Part shown: positions 25,478 through 33,892 of the stretch, piece after piece | Layout of the letters: every line of letters begins with the position of its first letter | Numbering within the stretch: the stretch's first letter is position 1 | NCBI GenBank assembly: GCA_021405315.1 | Contig: QWIH01000017.1 | Location: forward strand, 1 to 64,000 | Length of the DNA: 64,000 nucleotides | Source of the DNA: Leptolyngbya sp. PLA1 | GTDB lineage: Bacteria; Planctomycetota; Phycisphaerae; Phycisphaerales; UBA1924 | Direction of reading: 5' to 3' | The notes under the pieces: generated by a model | Told to the model about the DNA's origin: nothing | The model's database searches: none | The model's input: only the letters and a program-made list of their open reading frames with translations | Made by a program: the position numbers and the translations under genes

Positions 25478-25993
25478 ATGAGCCGGCGAACTCCGACACA
25501 GCGGGTGGACGTGCGGGTGGCCTCATCGCCGTCGGACCTCGACCTGGCGCGAACGCTCTTCCGTGAATACGCCGCAAGCCTGCCCTTCAGTCTCTGCTTC
25601 CAGGGCTTCGAAGAGGAACTCGCGACGCTCCCCGGCAAGTACGCCGCGCCCGCCGGCGAGATCCTCATCGCGTACGACACCCGGACCCCCGTGGGCTGCG
25701 TCGCCCTCCGGCCCATCGACCCGCTCCCCGATGACCCATCCGCCGCCCGCCCCGTCTGCGAGATGAAGCGGCTGTACGTGAAGCCCGCCTCCCGGGGCCT
25801 CGGCGCGGGGCGTGCCCTGTGTGAACGCCTCATCGCCGACGCCCGCGTGATGGGGTACCGCATGATGAAGCTCGACAGCGAGCCGGACTTTGACGCCGCC
25901 GTCGGCCTCTACCGATCCCTCGGATTTGTCCCCATCCCGCGGTACAACGACGACCCCCATCCGCAGACCATCTACCTCGGTCTGCGACTCTGA
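25478..25993 (+). CDS. GNAT-family N-acetyltransferase
   Basis: 171-residue acetyl-CoA-dependent acetyltransferase. The coenzyme-binding motif A is clear: MKRLYVKPASRGLGAGRALC (R-x-x-G-x-G), followed by the motif B region DFDAAVGLYRSLGFVPIPRY. The N-terminal half (VDVRVASSPSDLDLARTLFR) is the usual substrate-side region, so the acceptor cannot be named. Members with Y-x-x-L-G-F endings and similar length act on small molecules or proteins. It is divergent from the DUF885 gene by 68 bases, and RecO follows it 34 bases later. Confidence 0.88.
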   Translation: MSRRTPTQRVDVRVASSPSDLDLARTLFREYAASLPFSLCFQGFEEELATLPGKYAAPAGEILIAYDTRTPVGCVALRPIDPLPDDPSAARPVCEMKRLYVKPASRGLGAGRALCERLIADARVMGYRMMKLDSEPDFDAAVGLYRSLGFVPIPRYNDDPHPQTIYLGLRL

Positions 25994-26027
25994 GCCCCGG
26001 CGACCACGCCACCCGCTACCCTCGCCC

Positions 26028-26804
26028 GTGCCCATCACCAAGGACGACGCGGTGTGCATTCGCCATTGGGATTGGTCGGAGACCAGCCAGACGGTCTCCC
26101 TCTTCTCCCGTGAACACGGCATCGTCCGCTGCGTCGCCAAGGGATCCCGACGCGAACGGTCGGACTTCTCGGGAGGGCTCGAACTCGCCACCCGGGGCGA
26201 GATGGCCGTGTCCCTCAAGCGCGACGGCCAACTCAGCAACCTCACCGCCTGGGACCTCCAGGAGATCTTCCCGCAGGTCCGTTCCTCCCTCTCCGCGTTC
26301 ACGCACGCCATGGCCATGCTCGACGTCGTGCACCACTGTCTCGAGCCCCTCGACCCGCACCCGGGCCTCTTTGATGCGCTCGTCCGCGGGCTTCGGTCGC
26401 TCACCGATCCGCCCGCGCAGCGCCCAGCCCTCGCCGTCGTGCTCTGGACGGCCCTCGACGACACGGGCCACCGTCCCGAACTCTTTGTCGATGCCGCCAC
26501 CGGGGCCGAACTCCCGCCCCCGTCCGATGCGGGCGTGCGCACCTTCAGCCCGCGGGCCGGCGGCCTCGTTGCCGGGGCCGTCCGCGATGGGCCCGCCTGG
26601 CGCGTCCGGGCAGAGACCGTCGAGCTGCTCCGGCTGATCGCCTCCGGCGTGTGGCCGGACCCCGACGCGCGCGACCCCGCCACCGTCGAGCGAGCCGCCA
26701 GGCTGCTTGGCTGGTACTTCCGCGAGGTCTTCGGCGTCGAGCCCCCGGCCCTCGCGCCGTTCCTCACTCTGCCCGATGCCAGAGACCCGGGACCCGTCGG
26801 CTGA
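26028..26804 (+). CDS. recO: DNA repair protein RecO
   Basis: 258-residue protein with the RecO layout: an N-terminal OB-fold domain (CIRHWDWSETSQTVSLFSRE, then GIVRCVAKGSRRERSDFSGG) and a helical C-terminal domain with a conserved L-x-W-Y-F-R-E segment. RecO loads RecA onto SSB-coated DNA with RecR. The GTG at 26028 (VPITKDDAV) is the best start; the frame stays open upstream inside the acetyltransferase gene without protein-like sequence. No zinc cysteine set is visible in the C-terminal domain, as in several RecO proteins. It is convergent with the M16 peptidase gene, 5 bases apart. Confidence 0.85.
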   Translation: MPITKDDAVCIRHWDWSETSQTVSLFSREHGIVRCVAKGSRRERSDFSGGLELATRGEMAVSLKRDGQLSNLTAWDLQEIFPQVRSSLSAFTHAMAMLDVVHHCLEPLDPHPGLFDALVRGLRSLTDPPAQRPALAVVLWTALDDTGHRPELFVDAATGAELPPPSDAGVRTFSPRAGGLVAGAVRDGPAWRVRAETVELLRLIASGVWPDPDARDPATVERAARLLGWYFREVFGVEPPALAPFLTLPDARDPGPVG

Positions 26805-26809
26805 ACGCG

Positions 26810-28036
26810 CTAGACGCTCTGGGGCAGCAGCCGCCCTTCCGTCACCGCCTTCATCGGGAACGCTGCCAGCACCGCGCGCACGTCGTCCACCGTCACCGCC
26901 CGGATTCGGTCCAATTCCTCTTCCAGCGTCCGGTACGTGCCGAGGTACGTCCACAGCCGCCCCAGCCTCTGCATCCGATCGTTCGGTCGTTCGCCCCCGA
27001 CCACGATCCCCGTGGCCAGTTTCTCCAGCAGGCGGCTCAGGTCCTCGCGCTTCAGCGAATCCGACAGCGACGCGCTCTCCCGCTCGATCGCAGCGACGAT
27101 CTCCGGCATCCGCCCCGGCTCGCCGCTCGCGTACACCATGAACTCGCCGAACCCGTCGTGCGCGTCGTACGACGCCTGCGCCTCGTCCGCGATCCCCGGC
27201 TCGATCAGCGACCAGTGCAGGCGGCTGTTGTCCGCCGCGCCCAGCACCTGCGCCGCCAGCGCCGCCGCGTACCGGCGGTCGTCCCCGATCGCCGGCGCGG
27301 GTGAGAGTGTCATGAGGTACCCGCGCGACACCTTCGCGCTGTGCATGTCAAACCGCCCGCCCGCGAGGGGTGGGGGGGTGTTCTCCCGCGTCGCCCCCGT
27401 CCGCTCCCACCAGCCGCAGAGCGACTCCACCTGCCGGCACGCCGCGTCAAAGTCCACCCGGCCCGCGAACGCCGCGACCGTGTTGTCCGCCGAGTACCGC
27501 CTTGTGAAGTACCCGCGCATCTGCTCCGAGGTCATGGACCCGATCGTCTCGGGCGTGCCCAGCACCCTGTGCGACAGCGGGTGCGCCCCGAAGTGCCTCG
27601 CAATCGTCTCCTCGTACAGCACGAACGAGGGGTTGTCCTGGTACATCGCGATCTCTTCCAGGATCACGCCCCGCTCGGTCTGGAAGTCCGCATCATTGAG
27701 CGCCGGACGCAGCATCCGCCCGAGCAGGTCCGTCGCGCTCCCCAGGTGCTCGGGCAGCACGTGCGCATAGAAGCATGTCAGCTCGTTCGACGTATACGCG
27801 TTGTTGCGCGCCCCGATGGCGTCGAACCTCCGGTTCAACTCGTCGGCGGAGATGTCCGTCGTCCCCTTGAACATCATGTGCTCGAGGAAATGGCTGACGC
27901 CCATGCACGACGCCTCTTCATCCCGTGCGCCGGTACGCACGAAGAACCCCGCCGCCGACGTGTGCGCGTCGGGGTCGATCTCCGCGATGATGTTCAGGCC
28001 GTTGGGAAGCTGGTGCCGGCGGAAGGACACTGCCAT
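26810..28036 (-). CDS. M16-family zinc metallopeptidase (processing-peptidase-like)
   Basis: 408-residue pitrilysin-family peptidase. The inverted zinc site HFLEHMMFKGT (H-x-x-E-H) is near residue 50, and the downstream third-ligand region is ERGVILEEIAMYQDNP. NGLNIIAEIDPDAHTSAAGF near the start and the C-terminal half (VVGGERPNDRMQRLG) are typical of the bacterial subunit-beta-like enzymes. There is no signal peptide, so the protein is probably cytoplasmic or handled by unusual export. ATG at 28036 is the start of the homologous sequence; an upstream part of the frame is not protein-like. The coaB-like gene starts before it on the same strand, 26 bases upstream. Confidence 0.92.
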   Translation of the reverse strand: MAVSFRRHQLPNGLNIIAEIDPDAHTSAAGFFVRTGARDEEASCMGVSHFLEHMMFKGTTDISADELNRRFDAIGARNNAYTSNELTCFYAHVLPEHLGSATDLLGRMLRPALNDADFQTERGVILEEIAMYQDNPSFVLYEETIARHFGAHPLSHRVLGTPETIGSMTSEQMRGYFTRRYSADNTVAAFAGRVDFDAACRQVESLCGWWERTGATRENTPPPLAGGRFDMHSAKVSRGYLMTLSPAPAIGDDRRYAAALAAQVLGAADNSRLHWSLIEPGIADEAQASYDAHDGFGEFMVYASGEPGRMPEIVAAIERESASLSDSLKREDLSRLLEKLATGIVVGGERPNDRMQRLGRLWTYLGTYRTLEEELDRIRAVTVDDVRAVLAAFPMKAVTEGRLLPQSV

Positions 28037-28062
28037 GCCCGAGTGTATCGCAAACGCCACGG

Positions 28063-28716
28063 TCACCGCCCCGCGACCGCTCCCTCGATCAGCGACAGCA
28101 GCCACGGAGCAAAGTCGGCCTTCGTCATCAGGCTCGGCGTGCGGAACTCCTCCCCCTTCGCCGTGAGCACGATGGCCTCCACGTCCGGGCTGTCCATCGT
28201 CTCCAGCGGGTTCCCCACCACCATGTCCACCTTCTTCCGCACCAGCTTGTCGCGCGCGGACTGCATCAGCTCCGCCCGTGGCTCCAACGCAAACCCCACC
28301 ATGTACTGCCCCGGACGCCGGGCCGAGGCCACCTGGGCCAACAGGTCCGGCGTCGGCTCCAGCTCCAGGGTCAGGTTCTCGCTCTTGCGACGGAACTTCC
28401 CGCCAAAGAACGCCGGATCCACCTTCGGGCGATAGTCCGCGACCGCCGCCGCCATCACCAGCACGTCCGCCCCCGGGGTTTCCTTGGCCAGAAGGGCTTG
28501 CAGGTCCGCGCACGAGCGGAACCGCAGCATCCGGACCGCTGTATCAGTGGGGGCAATGGGCGCCGGTCCCATCAGAAGCGTCACGTCCCAGCCCCGAGCC
28601 GCCGCGTGCGTGGCCAGGGCCGTTCCCATCCGGCCTGAACTCCGGTTCCCGATGAACCGGACCGCGTCGATGGGCTCCTGCGTCGGACCGGCAGTAATGA
28701 GTAGGCGACGGGCCAT
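28063..28716 (-). CDS. Phosphopantothenate-cysteine ligase (stand-alone CoaB)
   Basis: 217-residue enzyme of coenzyme A synthesis that couples 4'-phosphopantothenate to cysteine. It has LLITAGPTQEPIDAVRFIGN and RSSGRMGTALA at the start, VMAAAVADYRP, and a C-terminal NPL segment typical of the CoaB half of the bifunctional Dfp protein. The CoaC flavoprotein half is absent here, so this is a separate ligase; CoaC should lie elsewhere. I take the ATG at 28716 (MARRLLITAG), 12 residues inside the longest frame. Another CoA gene, coaE, is fused to a PH-like domain 17 kb away in this window. M16 peptidase follows on the same strand. Confidence 0.9.
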   Translation of the reverse strand: MARRLLITAGPTQEPIDAVRFIGNRSSGRMGTALATHAAARGWDVTLLMGPAPIAPTDTAVRMLRFRSCADLQALLAKETPGADVLVMAAAVADYRPKVDPAFFGGKFRRKSENLTLELEPTPDLLAQVASARRPGQYMVGFALEPRAELMQSARDKLVRKKVDMVVGNPLETMDSPDVEAIVLTAKGEEFRTPSLMTKADFAPWLLSLIEGAVAGR

Positions 28717-28981
28717 GTCTGTGCGGGCTCCAGAATCGGTCCGACCGGGCACGCGCCGGCGTGACGACCCGGCGGCGGGGGGGGGGACCGGAGAAAGTGG
28801 GGGCGGCGGAACCCCCGCTTCATCCTACGGCGATCGGGTAACATACACCCCCCGCCGGGTGAACACGGTCCCGTCCGGGTACGGTTTGTCGTCCGCTGGC
28901 ACCCGGGGTGCTCCGGCGGCGGTTGTCGTCGGTCCTTGAGCAGAAACCCAGCGCACGGGCGGAAGCCCACCAAAGGCGTTC

Positions 28982-30718
28982 ATGGCACGATCTCGAAAGA
29001 AACTCGGTGAGATTCTGGTCGGCTGGGGGGCCATCACGCCCGAGCAGGCCGACAAGGCCTCCGTCATGGCCAAGGGCGCCGGCAAACGCCTGGGAGAGGT
29101 CCTCGTCGAGGCCGGCTTTGCCAAGGAAGAAATGGTCGCCAAGGGCCTCGCCAACCAGTTCGGGATGGAGTACATCGACCTCACCGCCAACGGCGTGGCG
29201 GAAAAGATCGACCTCAAGCTCGTCCCGGACGACCTCGTCAAGAAGCACCTCATCCTCCCCATGGGCAAGGCCGGCAACCGCCTCCAGCTCATCATCCACG
29301 ACCCGATGGACCTGGAGCTGTTCGACATGCTCCGGTTCCGCCTCAACGTGGAGCTCGACCAGAAGCTCGCCGCCAAGAGCCAGATCAGGAAGTACCTTGA
29401 CCTGGCCGCCTCCGGCACCGCCAAGAAGTTCGCGGCCTCCGAGTCGCTCGTCACCGAGTCCATCGATAAGTCCGTCGACCGCTCGGTCGACCGCTCCGTC
29501 GACAAGTCGATTGACGTCACCGACGATGAGACCCCCATCGTCAAGCTCTGCAACCGCATCATCGCCGAGGCCGTCCGAATGCGGGGCTCGGATATCCATA
29601 TCGAGCCCATGGCCGACCGCGTGCGGCTGCGATACCGCATCGACGGCGTCTGCATCGAACGCGACAACCTCCCCAAGCGCATGCAGAACGCCCTGCTCTC
29701 GCGCTTCAAGCTCATGTCCGGCGTCAACATCGCGGAAAAACGCATCCCGCAGGACGGCCGAATCAAGCTCCCCGTCGACGACGCCACCATCGACTTCCGC
29801 GTCTCCACCACCCCCGCCTACCACGGCGAGAGCATCGTCCTCCGTATTCTCCGCCCCGACAGCGTCCGCATCGGCCTCGAAAACCTCGGCTTCGAGCCCG
29901 ACAACCTCGCCATCTTCAACCGCATCATCCGCCGCCCGAACGGCATCTTCCTCGTCACCGGCCCCACCGGCTCCGGCAAGACCACGACCCTCTACTCCGC
30001 GCTCGATGTCCTCAACCGGCCCGACAAGAAGATCATCACCGCCGAGGACCCCGTCGAATACAACTTCGAGGGCATCAACCAGTGCCAGGTGCGTGAGCAC
30101 ATCGGCCTCACGTTCCCGGCGATCCTTCGCTCGATGCTCCGCCAGGCGCCCAACATCATCCTCGTGGGCGAAATCCGCGATAAGGAAGTCGCCGAGATCG
30201 CCATCCAGGCCGCCCTCACGGGCCACCTTGTCTTCTCCACCCTCCACACCAACGACGCCCCCTCCGCCATCACCCGTCTCATCGACATCGGCGTCAAGCC
30301 CTTCCTCGTCGCCAGCTCCATCCAGGCTGTCATGGCCCAGCGGCTCGTCCGCGTCAACTGCAAGGAATGCCGACGCCCCATGACCCCCGACGAGCTCGAC
30401 CCCAAGTTCCTCCACCTCGTGGGCATGACCGTCGACGAGGCGATCGGCAAGGCCCACAAGGGTGCGGGCTGCGGCAACTGCAACAACACCGGCTACCGCG
30501 GCCGCCGAGCCATCTTCGAAATGATGGTCATGAACACCCAGCTCCGCGAGCTCGCCTTCAACCTCGCGCCCATCTCTGACATCCGCAGGGCCGCCCTCGC
30601 CGCCGGCATGAGGCCCCTCGTCGCCGACGGCCGCATCAAGATCCTCAAGGGCATGACCACCCCGGAAGAGATCGCCGCCACCACTCAGGTCGAAATGGAT
30701 TCCATCGCCGCCGGCTGA
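28982..30718 (+). CDS. pilB: Type IV pilus / type II secretion assembly ATPase, PilB/GspE family (copy 1)
   Basis: 578-residue assembly ATPase. The N-terminal MshEN-like domain (LGEILVGWGAITPEQADKAS and a second G-E-V-L-V-E-A-G repeat) is followed by the N2 domain, Walker A GPTGSGKT at 327-334, the aspartate box (AEDPVEYNF), Walker B ILVGEIRDKEVA near 395 and the His box TGHLVFSTLHTNDAPSAITR. A zinc tetracysteine is formed by CKEC (460, 463) and CGNC (497, 500). Between the N-terminal and ATPase domains is a five-unit S-(I/V)-D-(K/R) repeat (29459-29515). It is followed by pilT and a second PilB-like gene, which places it in a type IV pilus cluster. Confidence 0.95.
   Translation: MARSRKKLGEILVGWGAITPEQADKASVMAKGAGKRLGEVLVEAGFAKEEMVAKGLANQFGMEYIDLTANGVAEKIDLKLVPDDLVKKHLILPMGKAGNRLQLIIHDPMDLELFDMLRFRLNVELDQKLAAKSQIRKYLDLAASGTAKKFAASESLVTESIDKSVDRSVDRSVDKSIDVTDDETPIVKLCNRIIAEAVRMRGSDIHIEPMADRVRLRYRIDGVCIERDNLPKRMQNALLSRFKLMSGVNIAEKRIPQDGRIKLPVDDATIDFRVSTTPAYHGESIVLRILRPDSVRIGLENLGFEPDNLAIFNRIIRRPNGIFLVTGPTGSGKTTTLYSALDVLNRPDKKIITAEDPVEYNFEGINQCQVREHIGLTFPAILRSMLRQAPNIILVGEIRDKEVAEIAIQAALTGHLVFSTLHTNDAPSAITRLIDIGVKPFLVASSIQAVMAQRLVRVNCKECRRPMTPDELDPKFLHLVGMTVDEAIGKAHKGAGCGNCNNTGYRGRRAIFEMMVMNTQLRELAFNLAPISDIRRAALAAGMRPLVADGRIKILKGMTTPEEIAATTQVEMDSIAAG
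29459..29515 (+). repeat. Tandem 12-base repeat encoding S-(I/V)-D-(K/R)
   Basis: Five units follow one another: SIDK, SVDR, SVDR, SVDK, SID. At DNA level the TCCGTCGACCGC-type unit recurs with silent and few replacement changes, and GTCGAC is present three times. It sits in the linker of the first PilB-like ATPase, between the N-terminal domain and the ATPase domain. The length could vary by slippage. Confidence 0.9.
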
Positions 30719-30778
30719 TACCCGGGGTAGTTTGTTCCGCCCGCCACTCCGTGCAACGCCGAACTGGGAGTTACCTCG

Positions 30779-31912
30779 ATGTCCTCGATGCAAATCGACC
30801 GCCTCCTTGACACCGTCGTCAAGAACGGCGCTTCCGACCTTCACCTCACCGTCGGCCGCCAGCCCACCATCCGCCTCCACGGAAACCTCAGAAACCTCCA
30901 GACCAAAACGCTCGAGTCCGACGACATGGTCTCCCTCATGAAGGCCATCACCCCCGAGCGGAACCAGCAGGAACTCCAGGAGGAAGGCGGCACCGACTTC
31001 GGCTTCGCCTACGGCGAGGCCGCCCGATTCCGTGTCTCGGTCTTCCGCCAGAGGGGCGATCTCGCCATCGTCTGCCGCCAGATCCCCAACCGCCTCCTCA
31101 CGTTCGAGCAGATCGGCCTCCCGGAGGTCTGCAAGGAGCTCATCCGCCGCCCCCGTGGCATGTTCCTCGTCACCGGACCCACCGGCTCGGGAAAGACCAC
31201 CACGCTCGCGACGATGATCGACTACATCAACACCAACATGGACCGCCACATCGTCACGATGGAAGACCCCATCGAGTACTACCACCTCCACAAGAAATCC
31301 ATCGTCAACCAGCGCGAAGTGGGCAACGACGTCCCCAGCTTCGCCGAGGCCCTCCGCCGCTCGCTCCGCCAGGACCCGGACGTCATCCTCGTCGGCGAAA
31401 TGCGAGACCTGGAAACCATCGAATCCGCCGTCCGCGCCGCCGAGACGGGCCACCTGGTCTTCGCCACCCTGCACACCACCGGTGCCGCCAAGACCATCGA
31501 CCGCGTCGTCGACGCCTTCCCGGTCACCCAACAGAACCAGATCCGGGTCCAGCTCTCCACCGCCCTCCTCTGCATCCTCAGTCAGGCGCTCCTCACCCGG
31601 GTCGATCAGCCCGGAATGGTCGCCGCCTACGAGTTCCTCGTGGTCACCCCCGCCATCGCCAACCTCATCCGCGAGGCTAAGACCTTCCGAATCGACTCCG
31701 CCATCCAGACCGGCAAGAAGTTCGGCATGCAGTTGCTCGACGACCACCTCTGGTCGCTCTACATGCGGGGCATGGTTTCTGCAGAGGAAATGATCGACGT
31801 GAGCAAAAATCCGGCTGAGCTAACCTCCCGCATCCACCGGCTCGGCCGAACGGTCGGTCGCATGGAGTGGGACGAAGAGATCGAGGGCGAGCAGAAAACC
31901 GGCGCCCAGTGA
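30779..31912 (+). CDS. pilT: Type IV pilus retraction ATPase PilT
   Basis: 377-residue motor that drives pilus depolymerisation and twitching. It has the short PilT N-domain (ASDLHLTVGRQPTIRLHGNL), Walker A GPTGSGKT (133-140), Asp box (VTMEDPIEYYH), Walker B (VILVGEMRDLETIESAVRAA) and the PilT-type His box (TGHLVFATLHTTGAAKTIDR). VTPAIANLIREAKTFRID matches the AIRNLIR-like helix of PilT. No zinc tetracysteine is present, as expected for PilT. GGGAG lies about 9 bases before the ATG. It is located between the two PilB-like genes and should be co-expressed with the first. Confidence 0.96.
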   Translation: MSSMQIDRLLDTVVKNGASDLHLTVGRQPTIRLHGNLRNLQTKTLESDDMVSLMKAITPERNQQELQEEGGTDFGFAYGEAARFRVSVFRQRGDLAIVCRQIPNRLLTFEQIGLPEVCKELIRRPRGMFLVTGPTGSGKTTTLATMIDYINTNMDRHIVTMEDPIEYYHLHKKSIVNQREVGNDVPSFAEALRRSLRQDPDVILVGEMRDLETIESAVRAAETGHLVFATLHTTGAAKTIDRVVDAFPVTQQNQIRVQLSTALLCILSQALLTRVDQPGMVAAYEFLVVTPAIANLIREAKTFRIDSAIQTGKKFGMQLLDDHLWSLYMRGMVSAEEMIDVSKNPAELTSRIHRLGRTVGRMEWDEEIEGEQKTGAQ

Positions 31913-31955
31913 TTCAAAAGCCAGTTGATCTATCGTCAGCAGCCCGGTATTCGGG

Positions 31956-31984
31956 TTGTGCCAGTGCAACATTTTGGGTAGTCT
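31956..31984 (+). promoter_or_regulatory. Possible promoter before the second PilB-like gene
   Basis: TTGTGC at 31956-31961 and TAGTCT at 31979-31984 are 17 bases apart, in a locally AT-richer gap about 100 bases before the start at 32087. It would let the second ATPase and the prepilin genes be transcribed apart from pilB-pilT. The boxes are not perfect. Confidence 0.35.
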
Positions 31985-32086
31985 GGCCGAAGCTACTCGT
32001 AGTCGGTGGCCGCGCATCGGATATCGGTCCATGCCGACGCACCGACTCGGGGCCAGCCAGACCGTCCGGAGAGGAACACAGTTCGC

Positions 32087-33823
32087 ATGGACTTCGACCC
32101 CGTTGAGATGAAGGGACGCAAGCTCGGTCGCGTGCTGACCAAGATGGGCAAGGTCACCCGCGAGCAGGTCCACGAGGCACTCGCCGTCCAGAAGACCAAG
32201 AAGTCCCGTCTTGGTGAGTTGCTCGTCGAGCTCGGCTATTGCTCCAAGACCGACGTCGCCGCCGCCCTGGCCGGCCAGGCCGGCATGCCGTACGTCGACC
32301 TCACGGGCTTCGCGCTCAGCGACACCTTGAAGGATGTCCTCCCCGCCGACAGCGTGCGGATGTACGAGGTCATCCCGATCGAGTACAACCCGACCAGCCG
32401 TCGCCTCAAGATCGCGATGAAGTCCCCCGACAACTTCCGGGCGGTGGACGACCTGCGGCTGCTCATGGGGTTCAACGTCGACGCAGCCGTCGGCGATTCG
32501 TCCATCATCGAGTCGCTCATCAAGAAGCACTTCGCCAAGGTCGAGTCGGTGACGGAAGTCGTCACCAGCCTCGCCGCGGACAAGAAGTTCGAGGGCCTGG
32601 GCGGGCGGGGCGATCAGTCCATCGACATCGACGCCCTCGCCGCCGCCGCCAGCGACAACCAGGTCATCAAGCTCATCAATCTCGTGCTCATGCAGGCCAT
32701 CAAGGACCGCGCGAGCGATATCCACTTCGAGCCGTTCGAGAACGAGTTCAAGATGCGATACCGCATCGACGGCGTTCTCTACGAGATGGTCCCCCCGCCC
32801 AAGCAGCTCGGCCCCGCCATCACCAGCCGAATCAAGGTCATGTCGAACCTCGACATCGCCGAGCGACGCCTCCCTCAGGACGGCCGCATCGAGCTCACCG
32901 TCGGCGGCAAGCCCGTGGACCTCCGTATCGCCATCCTCCCCACCATCCACGGCGAGAGCTGCGTCATGCGCGTCCTCGACCGCAGCAACGTCGAGCTCGC
33001 GCTCGAACGCATCGGCCTCCGTCCGGACGACTACGACAAGGTCACCAAGCTCATCAGCCGCCCCAACGGCATCGTCGTTGTCACAGGCCCCACCGGCTCG
33101 GGCAAGACCACCACGCTCTACGCCTGCCTCTCCAAGCTCAACGACATCGAAACCAAGATCCTCACCGCCGAGGACCCCGTCGAGTACGACATCGACGGCC
33201 TCTGCCAGTGCCAGGTCAACACCGAGACCGGCAACACCTTCGGCAAGCTCCTCCGCAGCTTCCTCCGTCAGGATCCGGACATCATCCTCGTCGGCGAAAT
33301 CCGCGACCTCGAAACCGCCCAGATCGCCGTGCAGGCCTCGCTCACCGGCCACCTGGTGCTCTCCACCCTCCACACCAACGACGCCCCCAGCTCCATCATC
33401 CGTCTCATCGACCTGGGCATGGAGCCCTTCCTCCTCACCGCCACCATCGAGGGCATCGTCGCCCAGCGCCTCGTCCGCGCCATCTGCAAGCACTGCAAGG
33501 AAACCTACACGCCCCGGGAGGAAGAGCTCATGGAGCTCAACCTCCGGCCGGAGGACGTCGCGGGCAAGCAGTTCTGCCGCGGAAAGGGCTGCGACAACTG
33601 CAACAAGTCCGGATACCGGGGCCGCATGGCGCTCTTCGAGATCATGGTCGTCGACGACGAGATGCGGGAGCTCATCATGAAGCAGGCCAACACCGGCGTG
33701 CTCCGTGCCCACGCGAGGAAGCGCGGCATGCGCTCCCTCCGCGAGTGCGGGCTGCTCGCCATCTACGAGGGGCTGACCACCATCGACGAGGTCGTCCGGG
33801 AGACGCTCTCGGAAGAAGACTAG
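32087..33823 (+). CDS. Type IV pilus / type II secretion assembly ATPase, PilB/GspE family (copy 2)
   Basis: 578-residue assembly ATPase, also with an N-terminal MshEN domain (LGRVLTKMGKVTREQVHEAL, and LGELLVELGYCSKTDVAAAL), Walker A GPTGSGKT (334-341), Asp box (AEDPVEYDIDG), Walker B ILVGEIRDLETA and the His box TGHLVLSTLHTNDAPSSIIR. A zinc tetracysteine is formed by CKHC and CDNC. Its spacer differs from copy 1 and lacks the SVDR repeats. I chose the ATG at 32087 (MDFDPVEM), the start of the recognisable domain. The next gene, a PilC/GspF protein, follows after 69 bases, so this is most likely the ATPase paired with that platform protein. Confidence 0.95.
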   Translation: MDFDPVEMKGRKLGRVLTKMGKVTREQVHEALAVQKTKKSRLGELLVELGYCSKTDVAAALAGQAGMPYVDLTGFALSDTLKDVLPADSVRMYEVIPIEYNPTSRRLKIAMKSPDNFRAVDDLRLLMGFNVDAAVGDSSIIESLIKKHFAKVESVTEVVTSLAADKKFEGLGGRGDQSIDIDALAAAASDNQVIKLINLVLMQAIKDRASDIHFEPFENEFKMRYRIDGVLYEMVPPPKQLGPAITSRIKVMSNLDIAERRLPQDGRIELTVGGKPVDLRIAILPTIHGESCVMRVLDRSNVELALERIGLRPDDYDKVTKLISRPNGIVVVTGPTGSGKTTTLYACLSKLNDIETKILTAEDPVEYDIDGLCQCQVNTETGNTFGKLLRSFLRQDPDIILVGEIRDLETAQIAVQASLTGHLVLSTLHTNDAPSSIIRLIDLGMEPFLLTATIEGIVAQRLVRAICKHCKETYTPREEELMELNLRPEDVAGKQFCRGKGCDNCNKSGYRGRMALFEIMVVDDEMRELIMKQANTGVLRAHARKRGMRSLRECGLLAIYEGLTTIDEVVRETLSEED

Positions 33824-33892
33824 AACGCAACGCGGATGGCTCCGGCCCGGGCGATGCCCGGGACCCGGCAGAGCTGACCATCGGAGGCTGGC

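Noticed and set aside
28753..28981. Possible c-di-GMP riboswitch (GEMM) before pilB
   Set aside because: I looked for the conserved GEMM core and found no match; the leader is GC-rich with no aligned helices.
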